This document shows positions 16,508 to 24,255 of a stretch of 37,386 nucleotides of DNA, one piece after another. Each line of letters starts with the position of its first letter. Within the stretch, counting starts at the first letter, position 1. Where the stretch lies: assembly GCA_937895715.1 (NCBI GenBank), contig CALBLZ010000114.1, positions 1-37,386 on the forward strand. The letters are read 5' to 3'. The position numbers and the translations under genes were made by a program. This stretch comes from an uncultured Candidatus Berkelbacteria bacterium. GTDB taxonomy: Bacteria; Patescibacteriota; UBA1384; CAILIB01. Below the pieces are notes generated by a model that saw only the letters and a program-made list of their open reading frames with translations, searched no databases and was not told where the DNA came from.

Positions 16508-18665
16508 GCTACTACTTTTGGTTGATGGAAACGCTCTGTTTTACCGGGCCTACCACGCGTTTCCGAAGGAATTCACCACCCCCGATGGTCGCCCAAGTGG
16601 CGCAGCTTTTGGGTTCACTCGAATTCTGTTAGCAGCCATTCGAGCCCATAAACCAACCCATGTAGCTGTTTGTTTTGATGTAGAAGGACCAACCTTCCGT
16701 GATGCGCTGTTTGATAAGTACAAGGCTACCCGCTCTGCTATGCCCGACGACCTTAAAGCTCAAGTGCCCATGATTTGGGAGCTCGTAAAACGTCTTGAAG
16801 TCCCCCTGTTTTCTGTGGCGAAATACGAGGCAGATGATCTGATCGGCACGTTGGCTGAGCAGGCGGTACAACGCCACGACAATCTGCACGTGCTAATCCT
16901 TTCTGGCGACCAAGATTTGGTGCAGCTGGTAACCGACCGAGTACACATGTATGCGCCGCAAATTGGCTTTGCCAAGGCGGCTCTCTACGACCCGAAAACT
17001 GTACAAGAAAAGTATGGTTTTTCTCCTTTGCAGATGATCGAGTACAAAGCCCTGCGCGGCGATTCATCAGATAACATCCCCGGCGTGCCTGGAATTGGTG
17101 AGGTTACAGCTAAGCAATTACTCAGTGAGTTTCAGAGCTTGGACGGCATATACGACGCTATACAATCTGGCACTGCAAAGAGTATCAAGGCTGGCGTGCT
17201 AGCAAAGTTACAATCCGGAGAGGAGACCGGACGACTCAGCCACAAGCTGGCAACCATCGTAACAGATGCCCCAGTAAATCTTGAACTTGACGCCTGCCAG
17301 TTAGAAATCGCCCACCCCGAGAACCTAATTTCCCTCTTTCAGGAGTACGGCTTTAAGAGTCTCATTCAGGAACTGCCAAAATCTCACAAATTAGTGAGTG
17401 AGGCAGCAGACATCTTTGCTGGCGCAGATGAGGCAATTGAAACCACGCCCGCCGCCCCCGAAACAGATTCTGACAAACTAGACCAAGCGCTTGCCCCAAT
17501 TTTACGACTGATGGAAGAGCGTGGCGCCATGATTGATAAGCCCTACCTGGCGAAGTTGCAGGAAGAGTACTCCCTAGAGATCGAAAAGCTTAAGGACAAC
17601 CTTAACGACTTGGCTGGCCAACCCTTCAACCCGGATTCACCACAACAGGTAAGCTACATTCTGTACGACGTGATGCACGCGCCGACGCAGTTTGTGCGCA
17701 AGGGCAAGACTGGGTACACCACCGATGCGGCAACGCTGCAGGATCTTGCCCCTACATTTCCTATAGCAGAGGTCTTATTAAATTATCGTGAACTGACCAA
17801 GTTGCAGTCTACGTACATCAAGCCTCTTCAGGAGATTGCCGATGCTGAGAGTCGTCTACACACTTCTTACGCTCCAGATACGGCAACCGGACGCATCTCT
17901 TCTCGCAACCCAAACCTTCAGAATATTCCGATCCGCAAGGAACAGGGCAAACGCATTCGCCAGGCCTTTATTGCTCCACCAGAAAAGAAGCTCATTGTGG
18001 CAGACTACTCTCAGATGGAGCTGCGCATTGCTGCCCACCTTTCGCAAGATCCGGTTATGATCGAGGCGTTTAAAACTGGTCAGGACTTTCACGAGCAAAC
18101 TGCCAAACGCATGGGAGTTGACCGTCGTACCGCAAAAATTATCAACTTCTCAATTCTTTACGGCAAAACAGCCTTCACCTTTGCAGGAGACCTTGGTATT
18201 TCGGTAGATGAAGCCAAAAAGTACATTGAGCAGTATTTCACCACCTTTGCCGTACTTAAACAGTACGTAGATGCGCTGTTAGAAAAAGCACGTACCGATG
18301 GATTCGTAACCACCATTCTCGGGCGCCGCCGCTACCTCCCGGACATTACCTCGAGCAACTTCCAGCGCCGCTCAGCTGCCGAACGCGAAGCGGTAAACTT
18401 GCCAATTCAGGGAAGTCAGGCTGAATTCCTCAAGCAAGCAATGGTTAATCTCGAACCACTCCTTAGCAAGATTGATGGTGCCCAGATGATCCTCACCGTG
18501 CACGATGAACTTGTAGTAGAAGCCAAGGCAGAAGATGAAATGAAGGTAGGTGAACTTATCAAAAAAACCATGGCTGAGGCCATGGATCTTTCTGTCCCAG
18601 TGCTTGTTGAGGTAAAGAGTGGCTCAAACTGGGCAGAGCTCACCTCGCTCAATCTCAACGCCTAG
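16500..18665 (+). CDS. polA: DNA polymerase I lacking the 3'-5' exonuclease domain
   Basis: A 721-residue enzyme for primer removal and gap filling. The 5' nuclease (1 to about 290) is intact: LLVDGNALFYRAYHAF, YEADDLIGTLA, LSGDQDLVQLV and the helix-hairpin-helix SSDNIPGVPGIGEVTAKQLL. A Glu/Thr/Pro-rich linker (about 300-328) follows where other Pol I proteins carry a proofreading domain of about 200 residues, here gone. The polymerase has motif A VADYSQMELR (Asp502), motif B KIINFSILYG and motif C VHDELVVEA (Asp669). Ser551 replaces the Gly common in motif B (NFGIIYG). GGTGGAG lies before the start. It is the last gene of the FemAB-MurE operon and its TAG stop is shared base-for-base with the stop of the convergent gene. 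Confidence 0.96.
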   Translation: MDKLLLLVDGNALFYRAYHAFPKEFTTPDGRPSGAAFGFTRILLAAIRAHKPTHVAVCFDVEGPTFRDALFDKYKATRSAMPDDLKAQVPMIWELVKRLEVPLFSVAKYEADDLIGTLAEQAVQRHDNLHVLILSGDQDLVQLVTDRVHMYAPQIGFAKAALYDPKTVQEKYGFSPLQMIEYKALRGDSSDNIPGVPGIGEVTAKQLLSEFQSLDGIYDAIQSGTAKSIKAGVLAKLQSGEETGRLSHKLATIVTDAPVNLELDACQLEIAHPENLISLFQEYGFKSLIQELPKSHKLVSEAADIFAGADEAIETTPAAPETDSDKLDQALAPILRLMEERGAMIDKPYLAKLQEEYSLEIEKLKDNLNDLAGQPFNPDSPQQVSYILYDVMHAPTQFVRKGKTGYTTDAATLQDLAPTFPIAEVLLNYRELTKLQSTYIKPLQEIADAESRLHTSYAPDTATGRISSRNPNLQNIPIRKEQGKRIRQAFIAPPEKKLIVADYSQMELRIAAHLSQDPVMIEAFKTGQDFHEQTAKRMGVDRRTAKIINFSILYGKTAFTFAGDLGISVDEAKKYIEQYFTTFAVLKQYVDALLEKARTDGFVTTILGRRRYLPDITSSNFQRRSAAEREAVNLPIQGSQAEFLKQAMVNLEPLLSKIDGAQMILTVHDELVVEAKAEDEMKVGELIKKTMAEAMDLSVPVLVEVKSGSNWAELTSLNLNA

Positions 18666-19567
18666 GTTGTGCGCTTGCGAGCAGCAGGCTTAGCCACGGC
18701 GTCGTGCGCCAGAATCTGGCGCATCAGCAACACGAAACGCTCAGGCGACTGCACAACTGACAGTGTGCCTGAGGAAGCATTCTCTTGTTCATGAATTTGA
18801 ATCCACCAGCTATGGCCGTGCTTTTCTCGTTCAAAATCGGTATTCACACGCATCACAAAGTGCTGACCTGGAAACTCAGTATGTAGCACTCGGAAGATAG
18901 TACTCAAGAGTTTTGCCACTCCCTTACGCTGGAGATTATTTAGCGAACCGATACTAACATCGGGCGCTGTAGGGAGCAGCCACAACTCTTTCGAGAACCG
19001 TGGGGCAGATGGAACGTACACATCACCAGCCGAGGCACTGTGTACTACAAAGAGCTGCTCTTTCTCGCGAATCTTTTCGATAACCTCACTTGGGAGTACA
19101 TCTCCCATACCAATCAATGGGTGACTTGCGGCAATAACATCCCCTACACGCTGGTACTGAGGGCCAGCAGTATGGAGACCAGCGGTGTGTAATACCAACG
19201 AAACATAGTGTACGTGGTGGTTGTGGCGAATTTGACGGAGGCGCTCCGCAAGTAGCGAAAGCCAGTCTTCCCAGGTGTCCCCTGTCCAATTGAAAAAGCT
19301 TTCTGAGCCGGTATGTAGCAGTAGCTCGTACTCACCATAGGGGGGCTGCTCAGCATAGACCAAATCTTCGTGAGATTTTGAACCCGGCTTACTAACAGCA
19401 TCGAGCACGAATGGCTGACGCGGATACGTTGCTGCCACAAATTCAGATGTGTGCCCAACTGCAGTCTGTGTAATGAGGTTTGCCTTTTGAATAGTAAGGA
19501 GCGACGGCAGTGGCTCACCTAAGAGAATCCATTGGTTGCAGGAGGCGTTGAAGCGGAATGTATACAT
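18662..19567 (-). CDS. Galactose-1-phosphate uridylyltransferase/HIT-like protein, degenerate active site
   Basis: About 301 residues. The N-terminus MYTFRFNASCNQWILLGEPL matches the start of GalT-type proteins (RYNPLTGEWVLV). The C-terminal half (QLFVVHSASAGDVYVPSAPRFSKELWLLP, then a NLQRKGVAKLLSTIFRVL helix) matches the second GalT domain. The catalytic HPHxQ is not seen: the equivalent stretch reads ASHPLIGMGDVLP, so uridylyl transfer is doubtful. ATG 19567 gives the family-like N-terminus; ATG 19594 would add nine residues and also has a possible promoter (TTGAAC-17-TCTAGC, 6-base gap). The start lies in the centre of a 14-base palindrome. It ends with its stop interlocked with that of polA. 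Could be a nucleotide-sugar or dinucleotide-binding relative. Confidence 0.65.
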   Translation of the reverse strand: MYTFRFNASCNQWILLGEPLPSLLTIQKANLITQTAVGHTSEFVAATYPRQPFVLDAVSKPGSKSHEDLVYAEQPPYGEYELLLHTGSESFFNWTGDTWEDWLSLLAERLRQIRHNHHVHYVSLVLHTAGLHTAGPQYQRVGDVIAASHPLIGMGDVLPSEVIEKIREKEQLFVVHSASAGDVYVPSAPRFSKELWLLPTAPDVSIGSLNNLQRKGVAKLLSTIFRVLHTEFPGQHFVMRVNTDFEREKHGHSWWIQIHEQENASSGTLSVVQSPERFVLLMRQILAHDAVAKPAARKRTT

Positions 19568-19573
19568 GTATAC
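19560..19573. repeat. 14-base perfect palindrome over a start codon
   Basis: GTATACATGTATAC reads the same on both strands, and its central ATG is the preferred start codon of the GalT-like gene on the minus strand. It may be an operator or an RNA hairpin at the start site, or chance in TA-rich sequence. Confidence 0.5.
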
Positions 19574-19588
19574 CAATGGTACGACAGA

Positions 19589-19617
19589 TTGCATTCAGGC
19601 GCTAGAGCTGCTACTAT
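19589..19617 (+). promoter_or_regulatory. Probable rpsT promoter
   Basis: TTGCAT (19589-19594), 17-base spacer, TACTAT (19612-19617). Transcription would start near 19624, leaving about 22 bases before the rpsT ATG, with only a weak GTGGA as ribosome site. Confidence 0.5.
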
Positions 19618-19645
19618 GCCCCTGTTCAATATTTAACTGTGGAAC

Positions 19646-19981
19646 ATGCCCGTCACTAAGTCTGCCAAAAAAGCACTACGCGTTTCAGCGCGTCGAAAAG
19701 AAGAAAACCTTGCTATCAAGGGTCTGTATAAAAATGCGGTAAAGCTGGTTCGCAAAGCTGTCGAACAGGGCACCGAAGACGTACAAGATCTCGTATCCTC
19801 TGCACAGAGCACTCTTAACCGTGCCGCTAAGAGCAAGACAATTCACAAGAACAAGGCAGCTCGCCTTATGAGCCGTCTTGCAAAAAAGGTTTCTATTGGC
19901 GCAACAGGCACCACCGTTACCAAAAAGAAGAAGTCCAGCGCTAAAAAGGCTGCACCAAAAAAGACCACCAAGAAAAAGTAA
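19646..19981 (+). CDS. rpsT: 30S ribosomal protein S20
   Basis: A 111-residue basic protein that binds 16S rRNA in the small subunit. The N-terminus MPVTKSAKKALRVSARRKEEN and the three-helix pattern with KTIHKNKAARLMSRLAKKV are the S20 signature (the usual iHkNkAaRkKSRL). A Lys/Ala/Thr tail of about 20 residues (KKKKSSAKKAAPKKTTKKK) extends beyond the usual end, giving about 111 instead of about 87 residues. It has its own promoter and is followed at once by a terminator. Monocistronic. Confidence 0.95.
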   Translation: MPVTKSAKKALRVSARRKEENLAIKGLYKNAVKLVRKAVEQGTEDVQDLVSSAQSTLNRAAKSKTIHKNKAARLMSRLAKKVSIGATGTTVTKKKKSSAKKAAPKKTTKKK

Positions 19982-20000
19982 CTTCCTCTCGAAGTAACTT

Positions 20001-20032
20001 CCACCACCCTCTTGCCAGGGTGGTGGTTTTTT
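20001..20032 (+). terminator. Intrinsic terminator of rpsT
   Basis: CCACCACCCT (20001-20010), loop CTTGCC, AGGGTGGTGG (20017-20026), then six T (20027-20032). A 10-bp G+C-rich perfect stem. Its loop and U-run also form the -35 box and spacer of the next promoter. Confidence 0.9.
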
Positions 20033-20049
20033 ATATGATAGTGTCATAT
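20012..20049 (+). promoter_or_regulatory. Promoter and candidate operator of the GDP-mannose operon
   Basis: TTGCCA (20012-20017), 16-base spacer, TATGAT (20034-20039), then 8 bases to the ATG at 20048. The -35 is inside the loop of the rpsT terminator. ATATGA (20033-20038) and TCATAT (20044-20049) form a perfect 6-base inverted repeat around TAGTG, covering the -10 and the first two bases of the start codon. The first gene encodes a ribbon-helix-helix protein, so this is a natural site for autorepression. Confidence 0.6.
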
Positions 20050-20692
20050 GCAACGTGAACGTATAACGATCACGATCGAAACGGATCTTCTGGGGGCGGT
20101 AGACGAGTTGATCGATCACTCAAAGATTAGAAACCGGTCACATGCCATTGAGTATGCGATACGTTCGGGGTTAGCACTCCATGAAATTCGTCATGCATTT
20201 TTCATACTAGGTAATACTTTTCCATCAGGGGCCTTACTTGCCGACCTGTTTGCTATTCTTGCAAACCTGGGAATCCTCACCTGCTACTTTGTATCCGAGC
20301 CAGGAAAGCTTGCCGATGCTGAGACGCTAGCGAGTACACTGCGTCAAACCCAACCCAGTCTCAGCATTACTGCCTTACCGGGTGACTTTGGCACAGCGGG
20401 AGCATTGCTGCTCCGCCAGACCGAGGTGACAGGTAGCATGCTCATAATTGACCTCAGCCAAGTTACCCTACTCCCTGCAGCACTGCAGACAGCTTACAGC
20501 TTCCACCGTCAACGCAACCGGGTGCTCACTCAGTTGCTGCATAGTAGCGATGGGTTGAGCTACACCAGCAGTGGCTTTACCTTTGCCCAGCCTGAACTCT
20601 TCACCACTATCCCTCCAGGCATCGCCTCGCTCCAGGAGAGCGTATTCCCCGCACTGGTTAAAGCCGGTAAAGTGAGTACATATGCGTACTAA
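20048..20692 (+). CDS. Ribbon-helix-helix protein fused to a degenerate sugar nucleotidyltransferase domain
   Basis: A 214-residue fusion. Residues 1-45 are a CopG/MetJ-type ribbon-helix-helix: RERITITIETDLLGAVDELI, then SKIRNRSHAIEYAIRSGL. Residues 49-214 follow the layout of a nucleotidyltransferase (GT-A-like): a beta strand with AFFILGNTFPSG where active enzymes have AFILAGGxGTRLRP, and the end FAQPELFTTIPPGIASLQESVFPALVKAGKVSTYAY, which matches the last part of NDP-sugar pyrophosphorylases. The nucleotide-binding GGxGTR is lost, so catalysis is unlikely. It overlaps manC by 11 bases and starts the GDP-mannose operon. The simplest reading is a repressor that senses a nucleotide sugar. RHH is certain; the dead-transferase reading is good but inferred. 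Confidence 0.8.
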   Translation: MQRERITITIETDLLGAVDELIDHSKIRNRSHAIEYAIRSGLALHEIRHAFFILGNTFPSGALLADLFAILANLGILTCYFVSEPGKLADAETLASTLRQTQPSLSITALPGDFGTAGALLLRQTEVTGSMLIIDLSQVTLLPAALQTAYSFHRQRNRVLTQLLHSSDGLSYTSSGFTFAQPELFTTIPPGIASLQESVFPALVKAGKVSTYAY

Positions 20693-21764
20693 CCCATCAT
20701 CATATGCTCTCATCATGGCTGGCGGCAGCGGTACTCGCCTGTGGCCGATGAGTCGCACAGTATTTCCAAAACAGTTTCAACAGCTACTTGGTGAGCAAAC
20801 CCCGTTTCAACACATGGTTGAGCTGCTCAGCCAGGTTCTGCCTGCCGAGAAGATTTTCGTACAGATTATCCCGGAGTTTACGCACTTCGTGCGGGAACAG
20901 GCCCCTCAAATCCCTGCCGAGAATATCTTGATCGAGCCAAGTCGTCGCGATACTGGCCCGGCAGTCGTGTATGGTCTTATGGAGATCGCCAAGCGCGACC
21001 CTAAGGCGGTGGTCACAACCGTTTGGTCTGACCACGTAGTCACTAAGCCGGCAGTATTCGCCAAGGTGATCGAGAGCAGTCTAGCTGCAGCAGAAAAGTT
21101 TCCAGACTACCTTATAACCGTTGGTGCAAAGCCGGTACGAATTGAAACGAGCTACGGGCACATTGGCTTTGGTGAGACCCTTACCGAAGGAGTGTTTGAG
21201 GTAAAAGAATTTGTAGAGAAACCGAGCCAAGCCAAAACTGAGGGGTTCATGGAATCCGGTACCTACCTCTGGAATGTTGGCTACAACACTATGCGTGCAA
21301 CCGCATTCTTACGTGAACTCAAACAGGTTCGATCTGATCTTGCCGAAACACTAACTGCACTCGAAGAGGCTGTAACCAAGGGCAACCAAGAACGTATTGT
21401 TGCAACCTTCGAAAGTCTGCCGAAGATTTCTATCGACTACTTGGTAGTACAGCAGTTCCCCCGCATGGCAGTGGTTCCGGCCGACATGGGGTGGAGCGAC
21501 ATCGGCAACTGGGCAGAGGTGTACCGGGTACGTCGAGAAAACTACCCTCACTCAGTGATCACAAACGGCACCGTTTGGGTAGAAGACAGCCACGACAGTC
21601 TGGTGTACGCAAAGACAAAGCCGGTAGCCCTGATTGGTATGAGCGACGTGGTCGTAGTCGAGACCGATGATGCTATCCTAGTGATGAACCGACGCACGCC
21701 ACCAAGCGAGCTCAAACAATTCTTACGAGACACCATCTCAACCGCTAACCCAGATCTCCTATGA
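20682..21764 (+). CDS. manC: Mannose-1-phosphate guanylyltransferase
   Basis: A 360-residue cytosolic enzyme making GDP-mannose from GTP and mannose-1-phosphate. The N-terminal nucleotide-binding motif is ALIMAGGSGTRLWPMSR, with KQF, as in GMP enzymes. Further marks: ENILIEPSRRDTGPAVVYGL, TVWSDHVV, YGHIGFGE, VKEFVEKPS (sugar-phosphate site), YLWNVGYNTMRA, ISIDYLVV and MGWSDIGNW. Its length equals the guanylyltransferase part alone; there is no fused phosphomannose isomerase domain. The start overlaps the RHH gene by 11 bases, and AGTAC/GTACT (20675-20679, 20686-20690) flank the ATG. Product probably feeds surface glycans. Confidence 0.93.
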   Translation: MRTNPSSYALIMAGGSGTRLWPMSRTVFPKQFQQLLGEQTPFQHMVELLSQVLPAEKIFVQIIPEFTHFVREQAPQIPAENILIEPSRRDTGPAVVYGLMEIAKRDPKAVVTTVWSDHVVTKPAVFAKVIESSLAAAEKFPDYLITVGAKPVRIETSYGHIGFGETLTEGVFEVKEFVEKPSQAKTEGFMESGTYLWNVGYNTMRATAFLRELKQVRSDLAETLTALEEAVTKGNQERIVATFESLPKISIDYLVVQQFPRMAVVPADMGWSDIGNWAEVYRVRRENYPHSVITNGTVWVEDSHDSLVYAKTKPVALIGMSDVVVVETDDAILVMNRRTPPSELKQFLRDTISTANPDLL

Positions 21765-23134
21765 TGTACGAACCCTCAATCTTCCGCGCCTACGACATGC
21801 GCGGAACCTACCCTACACAAATGAACGAGCAGGTAGCCTACGCTGCTGGTCAGAGTTTTGTGCACGTTATGGGAGCAAAAACGGTGGCGGTTGGCCGTGA
21901 CGTACGCACGACTGGTGAAAGCATGCTGCAGTCACTCATTAAGGGAATCACTGATGCTGGAGCGAGTGTTATAAACGTCGGGATCATTTCAACAGAAATG
22001 CTCTACTTTGCAGCGGCCACCCTCGACTGCGATGGGGGCATTACCGTAACCGCTTCGCACAACCCAGCACAGTGGAATGGTCTCAAGTTCATCGGTAAGG
22101 GGGCTGAACCGCTCACCGGAGAAGCAAAGCTTGGGGAGCTGTATAAGTTTATGCAGGAAGGCCACAAGCTGTCCGAGTTCACCAAGGGTAGCGTGAAAGA
22201 ACTCGACCTACTATCAAGCTACGCTCACTACCTGCAGCACTTTACACCTACCCTTCTCCCTCAAATGAAACTGGTGGCCAATGTAAACTTTGGCGCCAAT
22301 GGAAAAGTGGTAGATGCGGTTACGAAGGATCTTCCACTCGAAATTATTCGAATCAACTGGGAAGAAAACGGAACATTTCCTAAGGGGACTCCGAACCCAA
22401 TGCTTGAAAGCAACCGAAATGAGCTTTCGCAGGCAGTAATAGATAACCACGCACAGCTGGGTGTCGCTTGGGACGCTGACGCTGATCGCTGCTTCTTCTT
22501 TGATGAGCAAGGCCGCTTCTTTAGCCCATACCACATTACAGCCATGCTTATCAGCGAATTTGCGAAAGATAATGGCCAAAGCTTTGTCGGCGAGCGGCGC
22601 CTCACCTGGGCAAACTTAGCTGCTGTAGCCGAAGGCAACGGCAACATGATCTTTAGTCGCACCGGTCACGGCTACATCAAGAAGGCAATGCGCGACCACA
22701 ATGCAGTATTCGGTGGTGAATCCAGCGGACACTACTACTTCCGCGATTTCTTCTTCTGTGACAGTGGCATGATCACCTTCTTAAAAGTGCTGGGTGTTTT
22801 TGCCCGAGAAATCACTGCGGGACGCACTGTAGGCCAGCTGCTCGACATGTATGCCGAAAAGTACCCAACTACCGGCGAGATTAACTACACCACCCCGCAA
22901 GCCAAGGACATTATTGATGCTGCAGCAGCTAAGTACGCTGACACCGAGCAGAACCACGAAGACGGTCTGACGGTTGAGTACTCAACCTGGCGCTTTAATC
23001 TGCGCAGCTCGAGCAATGAGCCGCTACTCCGTTTGAATGTAGAGGCAAAGAGTAAGGAGGAACTCGAGCTTCGACACAAAGAAATCAACGAGCTCATCGG
23101 GGGGTTCGATGCGCACGTTAACCTAGGCGAATAA
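21761..23134 (+). CDS. manB: Phosphomannomutase/phosphoglucomutase
   Basis: A 457-residue alpha-D-phosphohexomutase converting mannose-6-phosphate to mannose-1-phosphate. FRAYDMRGTYP is the family start. The phosphoserine loop is TVTASHNP with Ser99. The Mg-binding loop is WDADADRCFFFDE (Asp238, Asp240, Asp242). The sugar loop is GGESSGHYYFRDFFFCDSG and the phosphate loop near the end is LRSSSNEPLLRLNVEA. The start ATG overlaps the manC stop as ATGA; a second ATG follows directly. Together with manC it makes a full mannose-6-P to GDP-mannose route. It may also act on glucose phosphates. Confidence 0.94.
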   Translation: MMYEPSIFRAYDMRGTYPTQMNEQVAYAAGQSFVHVMGAKTVAVGRDVRTTGESMLQSLIKGITDAGASVINVGIISTEMLYFAAATLDCDGGITVTASHNPAQWNGLKFIGKGAEPLTGEAKLGELYKFMQEGHKLSEFTKGSVKELDLLSSYAHYLQHFTPTLLPQMKLVANVNFGANGKVVDAVTKDLPLEIIRINWEENGTFPKGTPNPMLESNRNELSQAVIDNHAQLGVAWDADADRCFFFDEQGRFFSPYHITAMLISEFAKDNGQSFVGERRLTWANLAAVAEGNGNMIFSRTGHGYIKKAMRDHNAVFGGESSGHYYFRDFFFCDSGMITFLKVLGVFAREITAGRTVGQLLDMYAEKYPTTGEINYTTPQAKDIIDAAAAKYADTEQNHEDGLTVEYSTWRFNLRSSSNEPLLRLNVEAKSKEELELRHKEINELIGGFDAHVNLGE

Positions 23135-23143
23135 TCCTTCATC

Positions 23144-24034
23144 ATGGCTAAGATTCCAAAAGTACTCGGGTTCGATATTGGGGGCACAAAAGTTGCGTGG
23201 GGCGTGGTCCAAGAAGACGGAGAGCTTACCCTGCAGGGTGAGTTTCCAACACCACACAACAAAGAAGATCTCCTCGAAAAGATCGCCACGGTAGTCGAGC
23301 AGGCTGGCAAAATTAAGGCCATTGGCGCTGGAATTGCTGGGGTTACGTCGGCTAGCCATCAAGACATTGTAGTATTCCCAAACATTCCTGAACTTAGTCA
23401 CTTCCAGATTGTAAAAGAGTTACGACAGTCCTTTGGAGTACCCATTGCTCTGGATAACGACGCGCGCTGTGCTTTGGTTGGTGAAAGCTGGCTGGGATCT
23501 GCTCAGGAGACGAGTAGCGCGGTACTCATTACCATCGGCACCGGTGTGGGCGGCGCGGTAAAACAAAAGGGGCTCGTACTCCCCCACCCAACTGATGTTT
23601 CGAATGAAATAGGCCACATTGTTGCCGACCCGCAAGATTTGCTCCCAACTCCGAGCGGTCGTGGCACCATCGAAGCGCTTATTGGCGGCAAGAATCTAGA
23701 ACTGCGGTTTGGCGTTCCGATGTCTGAGGTAGCGATTGGGGCTAAGGCTAAGAATCCTGAAGATGTTGAGCTGTTTAAGATCATATCGAACTACTTCTTG
23801 CTGTGCATTCGAGCAATTGTCGACGTGTATAATCCGAGAATCATCATTGTCGGAGGCCGTGGGAGTGAGGAGTTAGACCTATACCTGCAGGACGAACCTC
23901 CGCGGCCGGTAATCGCTGCCTCTCTGGGCAAGATGGCGGGTGTATTTGGTGCAGCGCGCTTAGCCTTAGATATGTTTGAGCGACAACTTGAAGAAGATAA
24001 AGAGTGGGACGAAGTAGACGAAGACGAGGAGTAG
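23144..24034 (+). CDS. ROK-family sugar kinase without the zinc motif
   Basis: A 296-residue ROK protein, likely phosphorylating a hexose at C6. The phosphate-1 motif is GFDIGGTKVAWGVV, the catalytic region ALDNDARCALVGE (Asp after Asn), ITIGTGVGGAV binds phosphate, and EIGHIVAD keeps the sugar-binding Glu-x-Gly-His. The ROK zinc motif CxCGxxGCxE is replaced by PTPSGRGTIEAL, so the cysteines are all gone. The last 20 residues are very acidic (EEDKEWDEVDEDEE). It lies 9 bases after the mutase; as a manno- or glucokinase it would supply the operon with hexose-6-phosphate. There is no helix-turn-helix, so it is an enzyme rather than a ROK repressor. Confidence 0.87.
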   Translation: MAKIPKVLGFDIGGTKVAWGVVQEDGELTLQGEFPTPHNKEDLLEKIATVVEQAGKIKAIGAGIAGVTSASHQDIVVFPNIPELSHFQIVKELRQSFGVPIALDNDARCALVGESWLGSAQETSSAVLITIGTGVGGAVKQKGLVLPHPTDVSNEIGHIVADPQDLLPTPSGRGTIEALIGGKNLELRFGVPMSEVAIGAKAKNPEDVELFKIISNYFLLCIRAIVDVYNPRIIIVGGRGSEELDLYLQDEPPRPVIAASLGKMAGVFGAARLALDMFERQLEEDKEWDEVDEDEE

Positions 24035-24088
24035 ACACAACCCATTGTTGTAGACAGTAGCCTGTAAACCTGGTAAATTACGGTGGCG

Positions 24089-24117
24089 TTGAATGTCCGA
24101 GCAAGCTCGTCCACATT
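24089..24117 (+). promoter_or_regulatory. Candidate tRNA-Glu promoter
   Basis: TTGAAT (24089-24094), 17-base spacer, CACATT (24112-24117), with transcription expected near 24124, four bases before the mature tRNA. The spacer holds GAGCAAGCTC, a short inverted repeat. The -10 is weak. Confidence 0.35.
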
Positions 24118-24127
24118 CCTCACTTAG

Positions 24128-24203
24128 GGCGCCATCGTCTAGCGGTTAGGACACCTGGTTCTCATCCAGGAGCTCGCGGGTTCGAATCCCGCTGGCGCTA
24201 CCA
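24128..24203 (+). tRNA. tRNA-Glu (anticodon CTC)
   Basis: A full 76-base cloverleaf with encoded CCA. Acceptor GGCGCCA pairs with TGGCGCT (one G-T wobble at the first pair), discriminator A at 24200, CCA at 24201-24203. Anticodon arm CCTGG-TTCTCAT-CCAGG puts CTC at positions 34-36, reading GAG. T arm GCGGG-TTCGAAT-CCCGC. D loop contains AGCGGTTAGGA. It follows the ROK gene on the same strand and is followed by a terminator. Confidence 0.97.
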
Positions 24204-24210
24204 AAAAGGG

Positions 24211-24245
24211 AAACTCTGTTGAAAAACAGGGTTTTTCTTTTTGTT
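24211..24245 (+). terminator. Intrinsic terminator after tRNA-Glu
   Basis: AAACTCTGTT (24211-24220), loop GAAA, AACAGGGTTT (24225-24234), one wobble pair, followed by a T-rich run to about 24245. Confidence 0.75.
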
Positions 24246-24255
24246 ATTTAGGAGA

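Noticed and set aside
19976..20002. Direct repeat AAGTAACTTCC at the rpsT stop
   Set aside because: Two 11-base copies 16 bases apart (19976-19986, 19992-20002), but no gene, boundary or symmetry gives it a role; could be a small duplication.
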